Source: Pyxidicoccus trucidator (GTDB lineage: Bacteria > Myxococcota > Myxococcia > Myxococcales > Myxococcaceae). Taken from it: 64,000 nt of DNA. The stretch spans positions 482,300-546,299 of the forward strand of contig NZ_JAAIXZ010000004.1 of the NCBI RefSeq assembly GCF_010894435.1, read 5' to 3'. The translations under genes and the position numbers were made by a program. Under the pieces are notes generated by a model, which worked only from the letters and a program-made list of their open reading frames with translations, did no database searches and was not told the DNA's origin. Position 1 is the stretch's first letter; every line of letters begins with the position of its first letter. Positions 56,144-64,000 of this stretch are shown one piece after another.

Positions 56144-57402
56144 GTTCGTCGTCCCTGGATGCCCATGCCGAGCAGTTGCTGCGCGAGCTCGCGCCGCAGG
56201 TGCTTGGCGTGGTCGCCCGGCGGTTCCGTGACTTCAGCGCCGCGGAGGACGCGGTGCAGGAGGCGCTGATTGCCGCGGCCATGCAGTGGCCGCGCGACGG
56301 CGTGCCCGACGACCCTCGCGCGTGGCTTCTCCAGGCCGCCGCACGGCGCATCACCGACCACGTCCGAGCCGACGCGGCCCGCCGCCGCCGCGAGGAGCTC
56401 GTGGTCAGTCTCATTCCTCCCGAGCTGCAGCTCGTCCTCGCCCCCGACAGCGACGAGGCGGCGGGGCGGGATGACGCGCTCGCCCTGCTCTTCATGTGCT
56501 GCCACCCGGCGCTCTCGCCGGCCTCCGCCATCGCGCTGACCCTGCGCGCCGTCGGGGGCCTGACGACGGGCGAAATCGCCAAGGCGTTCCTGGTGCCGGA
56601 AGCGACGATGGCGCAGCGAATCAGCCGGGCCAAGCAGAGCATCAAGGCCTCCGGCATGCCGTTCCAGCTGCCCACGGCTGAGGAGCGGACGCAGCGGCTC
56701 GGCGCCGTGATGCACGTGCTCTACCTCATCTTCAACGAGGGCTACACGACGAGCTCCGGCCCCGAATTGCAGCGCAGGGACTTGTCGAGGGAGGCGATTC
56801 GCCTGACGCGGATGCTCCACACCCTTGTTCCGGAGGACGGCGAGGTGGCGGGGTTGCTCGCGCTGATGCTGCTGACCGATGCGCGGCGCGCGGCGCGGGC
56901 CGGGCCGGCGGGCGAGCTGATTCCGCTGAACGAGCAGGACCGACGCCTGTGGGATTCGGCCGCCATCGCCGAGGGCATCGCGCTCGTCAGCGCGACGCTG
57001 TCGAAGGGTTCCATTGGCGAGTATCAGGTGCAGGCCGCGATTGCCGCCGTGCATGACGAGGCGGCGCGCGTCGAGGACACGGACTGGCCGCAGATTCTGG
57101 CGCTGTACGAAGTGTTGCTGCGGATGTCCGACAATCCGATGGTGGCGCTCAGCCATGCGATTGCCACGGCCATGGTGCAGGGCCCGGCGGCGGGGCTGGA
57201 GCTGCTGAAGGCGCTTGATGCCGACGGGCGATTGGCGGGGAGCCATCGCCTCGATGCCGTCCGCGCGCACCTGCTGGAGCGGGCGGGCGAGCATGAGGCG
57301 GCCATCGAGCACTACAGAAGAGCCGCTGGCCGCACGACGAGCATTCCGGAGCGGAACTACCTGATGACACAGGCGGCACGGCTGAGCGACGCGCGGGAGT
57401 AG
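56140..57402 (+). CDS. ECF42-type RNA polymerase sigma factor with long C-terminal extension
   Basis: 420 aa. The sigma2 domain ('LREL..QVLGVVARRFRDFSAAEDAVQEALIAA', fragment) and sigma4 domain ('LTLRAVGGLTTGEIAKAFLV', 'EATMAQRISRAKQSI') lie in the first ~190 residues. The remaining ~230 residues form a helical TPR-like domain ('EGYTTSSGPELQRRDLSREA', 'LLALMLLTDARRAARAG', 'GEHEAAIEHYRRAAGRTTS'). This layout is characteristic of group ECF42, in which the extension is required for activity. No anti-sigma gene is present, as is usual for the group. The start is a GTG at 56140 inside the DGPF stop. Confidence 0.93.
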   Translation: MSSSSLDAHAEQLLRELAPQVLGVVARRFRDFSAAEDAVQEALIAAAMQWPRDGVPDDPRAWLLQAAARRITDHVRADAARRRREELVVSLIPPELQLVLAPDSDEAAGRDDALALLFMCCHPALSPASAIALTLRAVGGLTTGEIAKAFLVPEATMAQRISRAKQSIKASGMPFQLPTAEERTQRLGAVMHVLYLIFNEGYTTSSGPELQRRDLSREAIRLTRMLHTLVPEDGEVAGLLALMLLTDARRAARAGPAGELIPLNEQDRRLWDSAAIAEGIALVSATLSKGSIGEYQVQAAIAAVHDEAARVEDTDWPQILALYEVLLRMSDNPMVALSHAIATAMVQGPAAGLELLKALDADGRLAGSHRLDAVRAHLLERAGEHEAAIEHYRRAAGRTTSIPERNYLMTQAARLSDARE

Positions 57403-57415
57403 ACGGGCGCGGCGC

Positions 57416-57919
57416 CTACCCTGGGCGAGCCGACCAGCCCTCCGGCGTGTCGTGATCTGGATGTTGATACGAAATCGGCTGACGCCGGCCGGCTGCGGCC
57501 ACGGACGCCTCGGTGCTCCGGGCTGGCAGGTCGGGCACCCCGTCCACCCAGGAGAGATAGCTCTCCGTGCCGGTCGCGGAGACTGGCTCCGCCTTGCCGG
57601 GCGCATCCAGGCTGCCCACCATCAGCTCGAGGCCACCGTCTTCCAGATCCGCGAAGGCGAGCGGAGTTCCGCACGCCGAGCAGAACCAGCGCTCTGCAAT
57701 ATCGGAGCTGCGGAAGCGAGCCGGCGCGCCACGGGTCCAGGTCACCGCGGGGCCGGCCACCGCCGCCAGCACGGCGAAGGGCCCTCCTCCCGCCTTCTGG
57801 CACATGCGACAGTGGCAGACGGTGACATGTGGCTTCGCGTCGATTCTGTAGCGCACGGCGCCGCACTGGCATCCGCCGGTCCATCCGCTCATGTCCGCTT
57901 CCGGAGAGGGGTCCGTCAT
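57416..57919 (-). CDS. GFA (glutathione-dependent formaldehyde-activating enzyme-like) family protein
   Basis: 167 aa with the GFA zinc-binding fold. Cysteines are arranged as 'GGCQCGAVRYRI', 'VCHCRMCQKAGGG' and 'WFCSACGTPLAF', the usual C-x-C ... C-x-C-x2-C ... C-x2-C set. Most GFA-family proteins have no proven activity on S-hydroxymethylglutathione. The ATG at 57919 is chosen; an ATG at 57892 (MSGWTGG) also precedes the first Cys. It is convergent with the sigma factor gene, 13 bp apart. Confidence 0.87.
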   Translation of the reverse strand: MTDPSPEADMSGWTGGCQCGAVRYRIDAKPHVTVCHCRMCQKAGGGPFAVLAAVAGPAVTWTRGAPARFRSSDIAERWFCSACGTPLAFADLEDGGLELMVGSLDAPGKAEPVSATGTESYLSWVDGVPDLPARSTEASVAAAGRRQPISYQHPDHDTPEGWSARPG

Positions 57920-58132
57920 CTCGGGGGTATTGCTTCTCGTGCGGTCGAATCGCAAGCGACGCCCAGGCAGGAGCCCGGGCACCGTTCCGCTTCCCGACAC
58001 CCGGACTGACGGGCACCCCCGGCGGCCGTGATGAAACGATGATGAATCGACGAGCGTGGCGTGAGGCAGGGGCGGAACGACTCGGTGAGCATGGACCTGC
58101 TCCGATGACGGGAGCCCCGCTGGAGGAAACCC

Positions 58133-58534
58133 ATGCTCCGTACCGTCCTGCCGTGTGTCCTTCTGCTGCTCTCCTCGTCCGCCTGGGGGTACGACGGGCA
58201 CGGCGTCCTCATGGGGACGACGCTTGGCCTGGAAGGGGAGACGGGACAGCCCCTGAAGGTATTGCCGGGCGTCACCGTGTCCGTCACCTCGCCCCGCCTG
58301 ATGGGGGAGCGCATCGTGGAGTCCGACGAGAACGGCTTCTATCGACTCGCGCAGCTGCCTCCCGGCGTCTACAGGGTCATCTACGAGCGTGAGGGCTACA
58401 ATCCCATCTTCATCCATGACGTCGTGGTACGGCTGAACCACACGCTGCGGATGAACATGGGCCTGGTGCTGCACGAGGATGCAAGGTGCGGGTTCTACGG
58501 CAGCTATTACCTGAGCGCTCCGTCCGGGTGGTGA
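58133..58534 (+). CDS. Secreted carboxypeptidase-regulatory-like protein
   Basis: 133 aa: a signal peptide ('LPCVLLLLSSSAWG'), then a single CarbopepD_reg-like beta-sandwich ('LPGVTVSVTSPRLMGERIVE', 'DENGFYRLAQLPPGVYRVIY', 'VVVRLNHTLRMNMGLVL'). Such domains also occur at the N-termini of TonB receptors, but here the protein ends after one domain. The ATG at 58133 follows GGAGGAAACCC. The function is unknown. Confidence 0.8.
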   Translation: MLRTVLPCVLLLLSSSAWGYDGHGVLMGTTLGLEGETGQPLKVLPGVTVSVTSPRLMGERIVESDENGFYRLAQLPPGVYRVIYEREGYNPIFIHDVVVRLNHTLRMNMGLVLHEDARCGFYGSYYLSAPSGW

Positions 58535-58561
58535 GCAGGGTGCGCGGGGAGGTGTCTTGAA

Positions 58562-59719
58562 TCAGCCGCCGCGCTTCGCGTCGGCGGGCGCGTTCGGATG
58601 GCGGGCGAGGAGCGTGCGCAGCTGGGGCTGCCGGCGCACCGCCTCCTGCTTCAACAGGTGCGCGATGAGGGCCGGCGGCGCCGCGCTCCAGCGCGCGATG
58701 TTCTGGATGAGCATCGGCGAGCGGTACGTACGCCCGCACAGCATCGACGCCGTCTTCCCATCCACCGGCATCCCGATGAGCGCCGCCAGCGCGCGGCCCT
58801 CCGTGTTGATGATGAGCTCCACCTTCTCCTCGGCGGGCCCGCTGGTGAAGCGCTGGCGGAGCACCTCGCGCCCGGAGCGGCGCGTGCCCTCGGGGATGTC
58901 ACGGTCGTTCGTGACTTTGTACAGCTCCATGAGCCGCCGCATGCCCCATAGCCGGCGGAAGATGGACGCGGGCAGCTGCGGGTTGCGCAACAGCCACCGC
59001 CGCACCCCCGCATCCGCCGAGAAGGCCGCCCGCCCACACAGCGCCTCCAGCCCCACCGGGTTGCGGTGGTTGCGCGCCACCAGTCGCGCATGCGCCAGGC
59101 CCACGCGCGCGTTCTCCAGCACCGCCTTGATGACGGAGGGCAGCGGGTCGAAGCAGAACGCGGACAGCACCGGGTCCTCCGCCGCGTGCGCGTGTGCCAC
59201 GCGCTGGTCCTCTGGCAACGGGTGCAGCCGTGTCTCGAAGAGCTGACGGTAGTTGCCCAGCGCCACCTCGGGCTCGTCCTCCTCGGCCTCCGCGTCGTCC
59301 GGTGCGTCCTCCGACTGGGGGCTCTCGGCCTCGTGCGTTGCCAGGTCGAGCGTGGGGAGTGTCTCCTCCTCCTCCTGCGTGGAGCCCAGGGGCCGGTGAC
59401 TTGAGCCGCGCGCCGTGCCCACGGGACCCGGCGAAAGGGGATTCAGGCCAGGCGCCGCCGAACTCGCGGTGGCCAGGGGTGGCTGGGCGCCGGGCGCCGC
59501 TCCCGGGCTCGAGGCCGTGGCGGCGGGGAGCAGCGCGCCCTCGGAGACGAGCCGCGTGAGGATGGTCTTCAGCCGCTCCACCGGCAGCCCCGTCAGGGCT
59601 GGGAGGTTCCTCGCCGGCGTGGCCCCGTCCAGGCGCGAGAGCACGAAGCCCTCCTCGGGACTCAGGGTCAGCTTCCGCAGGTCCACCCCGGGGTTCAGCT
59701 TGGGAATCCAATCCGCCAT
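58562..59719 (-). CDS. Myxobacterial hypothetical protein with N-terminal wHTH-like domain
   Basis: 385 aa. The N-terminal ~65 residues ('LNPGVDLRKLTLSPEEGFVL', 'RLDGATPARNLPALTGLP', 'LKTILTRLVSEGALL') resemble the winged-helix-like domain at the start of several myxobacterial regulators (PatA/DUF4388-like). A Pro/Ser/Ala and then acidic linker (about 70-170) leads to a helical C-terminal domain ('VGLEALCGRAAFSADAGVRR', 'GRALAALIGMPVDGKTASML', 'IAHLLKQEAVRRQPQLRTLL'). The ATG at 59719 is the natural start, with a GGAG very close to it. The function is unknown. Confidence 0.72.
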   Translation of the reverse strand: MADWIPKLNPGVDLRKLTLSPEEGFVLSRLDGATPARNLPALTGLPVERLKTILTRLVSEGALLPAATASSPGAAPGAQPPLATASSAAPGLNPLSPGPVGTARGSSHRPLGSTQEEEETLPTLDLATHEAESPQSEDAPDDAEAEEDEPEVALGNYRQLFETRLHPLPEDQRVAHAHAAEDPVLSAFCFDPLPSVIKAVLENARVGLAHARLVARNHRNPVGLEALCGRAAFSADAGVRRWLLRNPQLPASIFRRLWGMRRLMELYKVTNDRDIPEGTRRSGREVLRQRFTSGPAEEKVELIINTEGRALAALIGMPVDGKTASMLCGRTYRSPMLIQNIARWSAAPPALIAHLLKQEAVRRQPQLRTLLARHPNAPADAKRGG

Positions 59720-59918
59720 TGCTCCAGAGTCTCCCACGACCCGCGAGCCTCGCGGAGCCCTGGCTTCCCTCCAGGGAACCCCTGTCACAAATTGCGCGTG
59801 AGACTGAACGGGCGGCCGCGGGACGGCCGCCCGGCCGGCACCCGGCCATGTCCATGCCTACACGCTCCGACCCGGGGCAGGTTGACGCGGACCGTTCCCC
59901 AGGACACAACTTCACCCC

Positions 59919-60302
59919 ATGTCCGACCGCATCCAGACCTATGGGGAGTTCTGGCCGTTCTACCTGCGGGAGCACGCGCTGCCCTCCACGCGCCGGCTCC
60001 ACTTCATCGGCACCAGCCTGGGCACGGCCATCGGCATCACCGCCGCCGTGACGGGGCGCGGGCTGCTCGTGCCGGCCGCCCTCGTCGCGGCCTACGGCTT
60101 CGCGTGGTTCAGCCACTTCGTCATCGAGCGCAACAAGCCGGCCTCCTTCAAGTATCCGCTCTGGTCGCTCATCTCCGACTACCGGATGGCGGGGCTCATG
60201 GCCGTGGGCCAGCTCGGCCCCCACATGGACCGTGCCCTCGCGGGCGGAGCCGGCTCCGGCGCAGCGAATCGGCTGTCCGCGGCGCAGCAGCAGGCCCGGT
60301 AG
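59919..60302 (+). CDS. Mpo1-like / DUF962 membrane protein
   Basis: 127 aa: 'YGEFWPFYLREHALPSTRRL', 'HFIGTSLGTAIGITAAVTGR', 'YGFAWFSHFVIERNKPASFK' and 'YPLWSLISDYRMAGLMAVGQL' match DUF962. The yeast member Mpo1 is an Fe(II)-dependent dioxygenase of 2-hydroxy fatty acid oxidation; the conserved His residues (HALP, HFIGT, SHF) are present. It probably has two or three membrane segments. The ATG at 59919 gives a canonical N-terminus. yebC follows 52 bp downstream. Confidence 0.85.
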   Translation: MSDRIQTYGEFWPFYLREHALPSTRRLHFIGTSLGTAIGITAAVTGRGLLVPAALVAAYGFAWFSHFVIERNKPASFKYPLWSLISDYRMAGLMAVGQLGPHMDRALAGGAGSGAANRLSAAQQQAR

Positions 60303-60354
60303 TCCCTCGCGGGTGTAGCCATGCGGAAGGGGGCCGACCTATACATCCCTTCCC

Positions 60355-61077
60355 ATGGGACGCATTTTCGAGACACGCAAGGCCACGATGATGGCCCGCT
60401 GGAACAAGATGGCGAAGGTGTTCACGCGGATCAGCAAGGACATCGCCATCTCGGTGAAGGCGGGTGGGCCCAACCCCGATTCGAACTCGACGCTGCGCCG
60501 GATTCTCCAGAACGCCCGCGCCGCGAACATGCCGAAGGACAAGGTCGACGCCGCCATCAAGCGCGCCAGCGGCCAGTCGGCGACGGACTACGAAATCGTC
60601 CTCTACGAGGGCTACGCCCCCCACGGCATCGCCCTGCTGGTGGAGACCGCCACCGACAACGTGGTGCGCACCGTGGCCAACGTGCGCATGCGCTTCAACA
60701 AGTACGGCGGCAACCTGGGCACCACCGGCAGCGTCGCCTTCATGTTCCAGCGCATGGGCGTGTTCCGGCTCAACCCCGAGGGGTTGAACGTGGAGGAGCT
60801 GGAGATGGAGCTCATCGACCACGGCCTGTCGGACATGGGAGAGGGCACCGGCGAGAAGGGTGAGAAGCAGCTCATCCTCCACTGCGCCTTCACCGACTTC
60901 GGCCAGCTCCAGCACGCAATTGAAGCCAAGGGCCTGTCGCCCATCTCCGCCGAGTCCGAGTACGTGCCCCAGAACCTCATCGAGCTGCCCGAGGACAAGG
61001 CCACCGAGGTGCTCGAGCTGGTGGACTCGCTGGAGCAGGACGAAGACGTGCAGCGCGTCTTCCACAACCTGGGCTGA
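60355..61077 (+). CDS. yebC: YebC/PmpR family transcription/translation factor
   Basis: 240-aa cytosolic protein of the YebC/PmpR (TACO1) family: '[20 protein letters not shown]', '[20 protein letters not shown]', '[20 protein letters not shown]' and '[20 protein letters not shown]'. Members bind DNA as regulators or help ribosomes translate proline-rich stretches. The typical N-terminus of the family is 'GHSKWANIKHRK'; here it begins '[20 protein letters not shown]', a known variant subgroup. The length is normal. A strong hairpin follows. Confidence 0.93.
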   Translation: MGRIFETRKATMMARWNKMAKVFTRISKDIAISVKAGGPNPDSNSTLRRILQNARAANMPKDKVDAAIKRASGQSATDYEIVLYEGYAPHGIALLVETATDNVVRTVANVRMRFNKYGGNLGTTGSVAFMFQRMGVFRLNPEGLNVEELEMELIDHGLSDMGEGTGEKGEKQLILHCAFTDFGQLQHAIEAKGLSPISAESEYVPQNLIELPEDKATEVLELVDSLEQDEDVQRVFHNLG

Positions 61078-61088
61078 GCTTACGAAGG

Positions 61089-61119
61089 AGGGCGGCCGCC
61101 CGGACAGCACGGCCGCCCT
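61089..61119. terminator. Terminator hairpin between yebC and GH3 gene
   Basis: AGGGCGGCCG / CGGCCGCCCT, a perfect 10-bp stem with an 11-nt loop and GGTTCC after it, between convergent genes. Confidence 0.8.
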
Positions 61120-61133
61120 GGTTCCTGGAAGGG

Positions 61134-64000
61134 CTACTTCGTGAAGGTGATGGGGCCGTTGGAGAGGGTGCTGTTGCCCGCTCCGTCGACCGCGCGCACG
61201 CGCCAGGTGTGGCTGCCGGCGTTCAGCCCCGTGATGGAGAGCTGCTCCGTGCCCACGCCGTACACCTCGAACTCCCACAGCGAGTAGCCGTAGGCCGTCG
61301 CGCGCTGCACGCCACGCATCCGCACGTAGCGCCCGACGCCGCTCAGGCCCGTGAGGTTGTCCTCACCGCCGTCGCCGTTGGTCTGGTTGGACAGCGTCTG
61401 CCAGCCCGTGGCGCCGTCGAGCGACGTCTCCACGACGTACTGGCGGCCGAACGCGGCCTCCCAGGTCAGCCTCACGCGCTTGATGGAGTAGACGGCGCCG
61501 AGGTCCACGGTGATGGACTCGGTGTCCGGGTTGGCCACGTCGATGCGGCTGGACCAGCGCGTGGTGGCAAGGCCGTCCACCGCGTCGTTGGGGCTGCCGA
61601 ACTCGTTGGAGGTGGCCGCCACGTTCTTCCCGAGCGCGAGGTTGACGGTGGTGCCCACGTACGCACGCGGCGTGGCCGTGGGCGTGCGGTCCGTGCCATC
61701 CACGTTGAGCACGTATTGCGAGACGCCCGCGCCCACGTCGGTGGTCTGCTCCCAGATGAAGGTGGTGATGGTGCCCGGCACCGACTGGTTCGCCGCTGGC
61801 ACCAGCGCCGCGAAGGCCGCGGGCGGCGCGGTGTCGTTCATGGTGAAGGTGGCCGTGGCCGAGGTGGTGACGCCCCCCGCCCAGTTGTAGGCCCTCACGA
61901 ACCACGTGTGCGCCCCGTTGCCGATGGGCGTGCTGGTGAGCACGGCGGACGGCGTCTTCGTCGTCGCCACGGGGAAGGGGCTGCCGTCGAGGAAGACCTC
62001 GTAGCGGTGGATGCCCGTCTGCGGGTCGCTGCTCGCCGTCCAGGTGAAGGTCGGCTTGGTGGTGATGGTGGAGCCCGGCGTCGGCGTCTGCAGGGTGAAG
62101 GCCGTGGGCGGCGTGCTGTCGCTGAGCCCGAAGCCCTGGATGCCCGCGCCGTACTGGAACAGCGGGTTGCCGTAGACAGGGAGAATCGGCTGGCCCGCGG
62201 CAATCTTCTGCCGGATCTCCGTGCGCTGGGCGGCGGTGGCGCCCAGGTCGAACGGCAGGTCCCACTGCTCCAATTGGTTGTTCTCCACGTCGGTGCCAAT
62301 CTGGTCCAGCGAGCGCGGGAGCTGCCAGGGCAGCATGCCGCGCGGGAGGACGTCGCCGAAGAGGATGTCCGCCACGGCCGGGCCACCGGAGTCGCCTGGG
62401 CGGTAGGCCGCGAGCAGCGCGTTCGTCTGGGGGACGACGTTGGTGAGGATGTACGGGCGGGGGAGGATGAGCACCGTCGTCGTCGGGATGTTCCGCGACT
62501 TGAAGCTCGTGATGACGCCGTACTGGTTGCCCCACTTCGCGTCATGCGCCGGGCCGATGGGGTCGCCCGGGAGGTAGGGCTTCTCCTTGTCCCACTCGGT
62601 GCCGTGGGTGAAGTAGCTCTCGCCCACCACGACGATGGCCGCGTTGGGCGTGACGCCCGCGGGCGCGTTGTCCTTGTAGACGGTGATGCCCGCGGCCTCC
62701 GCGCGCTGTTTGATTGCCTGGTAGATGGTCAGGTCGCCGAACTCCGTGCCGTGGAAGTCCGAGCGCCAGGTCACCATGCAAGACGGGTCATCCGCGCGGG
62801 GGCCAGCGACGACAATCGACGCGCCGGCATTCAGGCGCAGCGGCAGGGCGCCGTCGTTCTTGAGCAGCGTCATCGCGTTGGCCGCCGCGCGGCGCACGAG
62901 CGCCTTGTGGTCCGCCGTGTGCCACTCGGAGGTGCCGGCGGGACCGCGACGGTACGGGTCCTCGAAGATGCCCAGGCGGAACTTCAAGTCGAGGATGCGG
63001 CGGACGGAGTCGTTGATGCGGGTCAGCGACACCTCGCTCTCGAAGGCGCCCATCTGCGTCGGGGTGGCGCCGCCCATGACGTCCGAGCCCGCATTGGCCG
63101 AGCGGGACCACGCGCCCGACGGCAGCCAGTCCGAGCAGATGACGCCCTGGTAGCCCATCTGCTGGCGCAGGTAGTTGAGGATGCCCGGGTTGTCACCGGC
63201 GCCGTAGCCCTCCGGCCCCAGCAGCCAGCTTCCGGCGTAGCCCGGCATGATGCCGCTGGTGCCCGCCTCCAGCGCCGCGTGCCACGGACGCATGTGGTAG
63301 TGGATGGTGGTGCCGTCGTAGGTGATGCCGGCCTCACCGCCCGCGCCCTGGCCCGGCCAGTGCTTCGTCGTCACCCAGATGGAGTGGGGATTCACCTCCG
63401 GGCCGCCCTGCAGGCCCGCGATGAGCGCGCGGGTGATGCCGGCGGCCAGGTCCGCGTCCTCGCCGCTGCCCTCCTGGATGCGCGGGTAGAGCACCTTGGT
63501 GCCCACCTCGGCCAGCGGGGACAGCGTGCCGCGGCTGCCCACCGCGACCTGCTCGCGGCGCTGCATGTCGCCCAGCTCGTAGATGGTGTCGAGGTCTCTC
63601 GTCGCGGCCAGCGCGGGCTGCGTGGGCCAGCTCGTCTTGAAGCCGTGGATGCTGTCGCCCGCGTCGACGTGGGGGATGCCCAGCCGCGTGGCGGCGGAGG
63701 CGCGCTGAAAGTCGACGATGTCCTGAGGGCTCAGCGGGCCCATCATGAAGCCGGCCTCCGGCGTCGTCTTCGCGTCGAAGAACATCTGCAGCGCCTTCTC
63801 GTGCAGCGTCATGCGCGACAGCAAGTCATTGACGCGCGTGGTGACGGGGTTGTGCCAGTCCTCGTACGGCTCAATCGTGCCGTTCTTGTTCAGGTCGCGC
63901 ATGCCGTTGATGAGCGGCACGGCGTCCGCTTGCGTCTCCACCGTGGGGAGGTACACGGAGAAGGTGCGCAGGTCCGAGCGGCTGGTGTTGCCGCTGGGGA
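61134..64000 (-). CDS. Glycoside hydrolase family 3 (beta-glucosidase-like) with C-terminal discoidin domain, 5' partial
   Basis: The frame stays open to the window edge (at least 955 codons); a GTG at 63956 is inside the coding sequence, and no signal peptide is reached, so the start lies beyond. The GH3 N-domain has 'DVMGGATPTQMGAFESEVSL'-type and 'GVICSDWLPSG' motifs (nucleophile Asp in SDW). The (alpha/beta)6 sandwich has 'ALPLRLNAGASIVVAGPRAD' and 'AIVVVGESYFTHGTEWD'. After about residue 600 come Ig/Fn3-like repeats ('PTFTWTASSDPQTGIHRYEV'), then an F5/8 type C (discoidin) carbohydrate-binding domain ('NVAATSNEFGSPNDAVDGLA', 'YSIKRVRLTWEAAFGRQYVV'). It is probably an extracellular beta-glucan exo-glucosidase. 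Confidence 0.9.
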   Translation of the reverse strand, partial: PSGNTSRSDLRTFSVYLPTVETQADAVPLINGMRDLNKNGTIEPYEDWHNPVTTRVNDLLSRMTLHEKALQMFFDAKTTPEAGFMMGPLSPQDIVDFQRASAATRLGIPHVDAGDSIHGFKTSWPTQPALAATRDLDTIYELGDMQRREQVAVGSRGTLSPLAEVGTKVLYPRIQEGSGEDADLAAGITRALIAGLQGGPEVNPHSIWVTTKHWPGQGAGGEAGITYDGTTIHYHMRPWHAALEAGTSGIMPGYAGSWLLGPEGYGAGDNPGILNYLRQQMGYQGVICSDWLPSGAWSRSANAGSDVMGGATPTQMGAFESEVSLTRINDSVRRILDLKFRLGIFEDPYRRGPAGTSEWHTADHKALVRRAAANAMTLLKNDGALPLRLNAGASIVVAGPRADDPSCMVTWRSDFHGTEFGDLTIYQAIKQRAEAAGITVYKDNAPAGVTPNAAIVVVGESYFTHGTEWDKEKPYLPGDPIGPAHDAKWGNQYGVITSFKSRNIPTTTVLILPRPYILTNVVPQTNALLAAYRPGDSGGPAVADILFGDVLPRGMLPWQLPRSLDQIGTDVENNQLEQWDLPFDLGATAAQRTEIRQKIAAGQPILPVYGNPLFQYGAGIQGFGLSDSTPPTAFTLQTPTPGSTITTKPTFTWTASSDPQTGIHRYEVFLDGSPFPVATTKTPSAVLTSTPIGNGAHTWFVRAYNWAGGVTTSATATFTMNDTAPPAAFAALVPAANQSVPGTITTFIWEQTTDVGAGVSQYVLNVDGTDRTPTATPRAYVGTTVNLALGKNVAATSNEFGSPNDAVDGLATTRWSSRIDVANPDTESITVDLGAVYSIKRVRLTWEAAFGRQYVVETSLDGATGWQTLSNQTNGDGGEDNLTGLSGVGRYVRMRGVQRATAYGYSLWEFEVYGVGTEQLSITGLNAGSHTWRVRAVDGAGNSTLSNGPITFTK

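Noticed and set aside
1-64000. tRNA, rRNA, insertion sequences or prophage genes
   Set aside because: No cloverleaf-like or rRNA-like sequence was noticed in the non-coding gaps, and no transposase, integrase or phage structural protein was recognised among the frames; a covariance-model search would be needed to exclude small RNAs.

Overview
The window is chromosomal DNA of a high-GC delta-proteobacterium, almost certainly a myxobacterium of the Myxococcaceae (Myxococcus / Corallococcus / Pyxidicoccus type). Four things point there: strongly GC3-biased codon use with long antisense shadow frames; very many lipoproteins with 'DAG' or Pro/Gly-rich linkers; a trypsin-like protease with a MYXO-CTERM-like tail; and the local protein families (DUF2381/TIGR02268 beside a Ser/Thr kinase, Imm52, WGSS-type propeller lipoproteins). 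No tRNA, rRNA, CRISPR array, transposase or prophage gene was recognised.

Layout. 0-13 kb holds envelope or secreted proteins: an RCC1 lipoprotein of fourteen 50-aa blades, a SnoaL-like protein divergent from a GH15 protein, a beta-helix/HNE_0200 lipoprotein pair, a WGSS lipoprotein, an FKBP isomerase and a dienelactone-hydrolase lipoprotein. 11.6-12.4 kb is an intergenic array of six palindrome-bearing repeats. 12.4-19 kb has an alpha/beta-hydrolase that lacks its nucleophile, two CAP/SCP lipoprotein paralogues around a 68-aa gene, and an overlapping DUF1592-DUF1552 pair. 19-27.4 kb has a Ycf45/R3H ATPase, an M3 peptidase, a solo CheR and a run of four close or overlapping genes ending in an S1 protease. 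27.4-34.3 kb has two small very basic proteins, zinc-ribbon proteins, DUF1361, an S37-like peptidase, DUF2267 and a HAD-IG 5'-nucleotidase. 34.5-36.6 kb is nrfHA (nitrite to ammonium), whose NrfA has five CxxCH motifs and no CxxCK. 36.6-38.1 kb holds a 52-bp tandem repeat, an SRPBCC protein and a second array of the same 18-bp palindrome. 39.5-43.3 kb is DUF2381, a Ser/Thr kinase and an orphan Imm52. 43.4-46.8 kb is an HTH/methionine-aminopeptidase operon and a MocR regulator divergent from DUF2917 around a perfect 16-bp inverted repeat. 46.8-54 kb is mixed (beta-lactamase-fold hydrolase, OmpA lipoprotein, metallophosphoesterase with cupin, thioesterase, methyltransferase). 54.1-57.4 kb has an HxlR/QorB divergent pair and a DGPF-ECF42 sigma operon with a candidate autoregulated promoter. 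57.4-64 kb has a GFA protein, a secreted carboxypeptidase-regulatory-like protein, a wHTH-like protein, Mpo1/DUF962, YebC and a GH3 glycosidase cut by the window end.

Working units: the two-gene or longer operons are beta-helix/HNE_0200, DUF1592/DUF1552, 23.9-27.3 kb, nrfHA, kinase/DUF2381, HTH/MetAP, cupin/phosphoesterase and DGPF/ECF42. Convergent genes are often separated by strong GC hairpins. Minisatellites recur both between genes and, in frame, inside genes. The most unusual signal is the shared 18-bp GGAAGGAAC(C/G)TTC(A/G)TTCC element in two arrays 26 kb apart with unrelated flanks; it is conserved as DNA rather than as protein. Intergenic palindromes at 23.8, 34.35, 42.5, 43.46, 45.2 and 54.6 kb are candidate operators.
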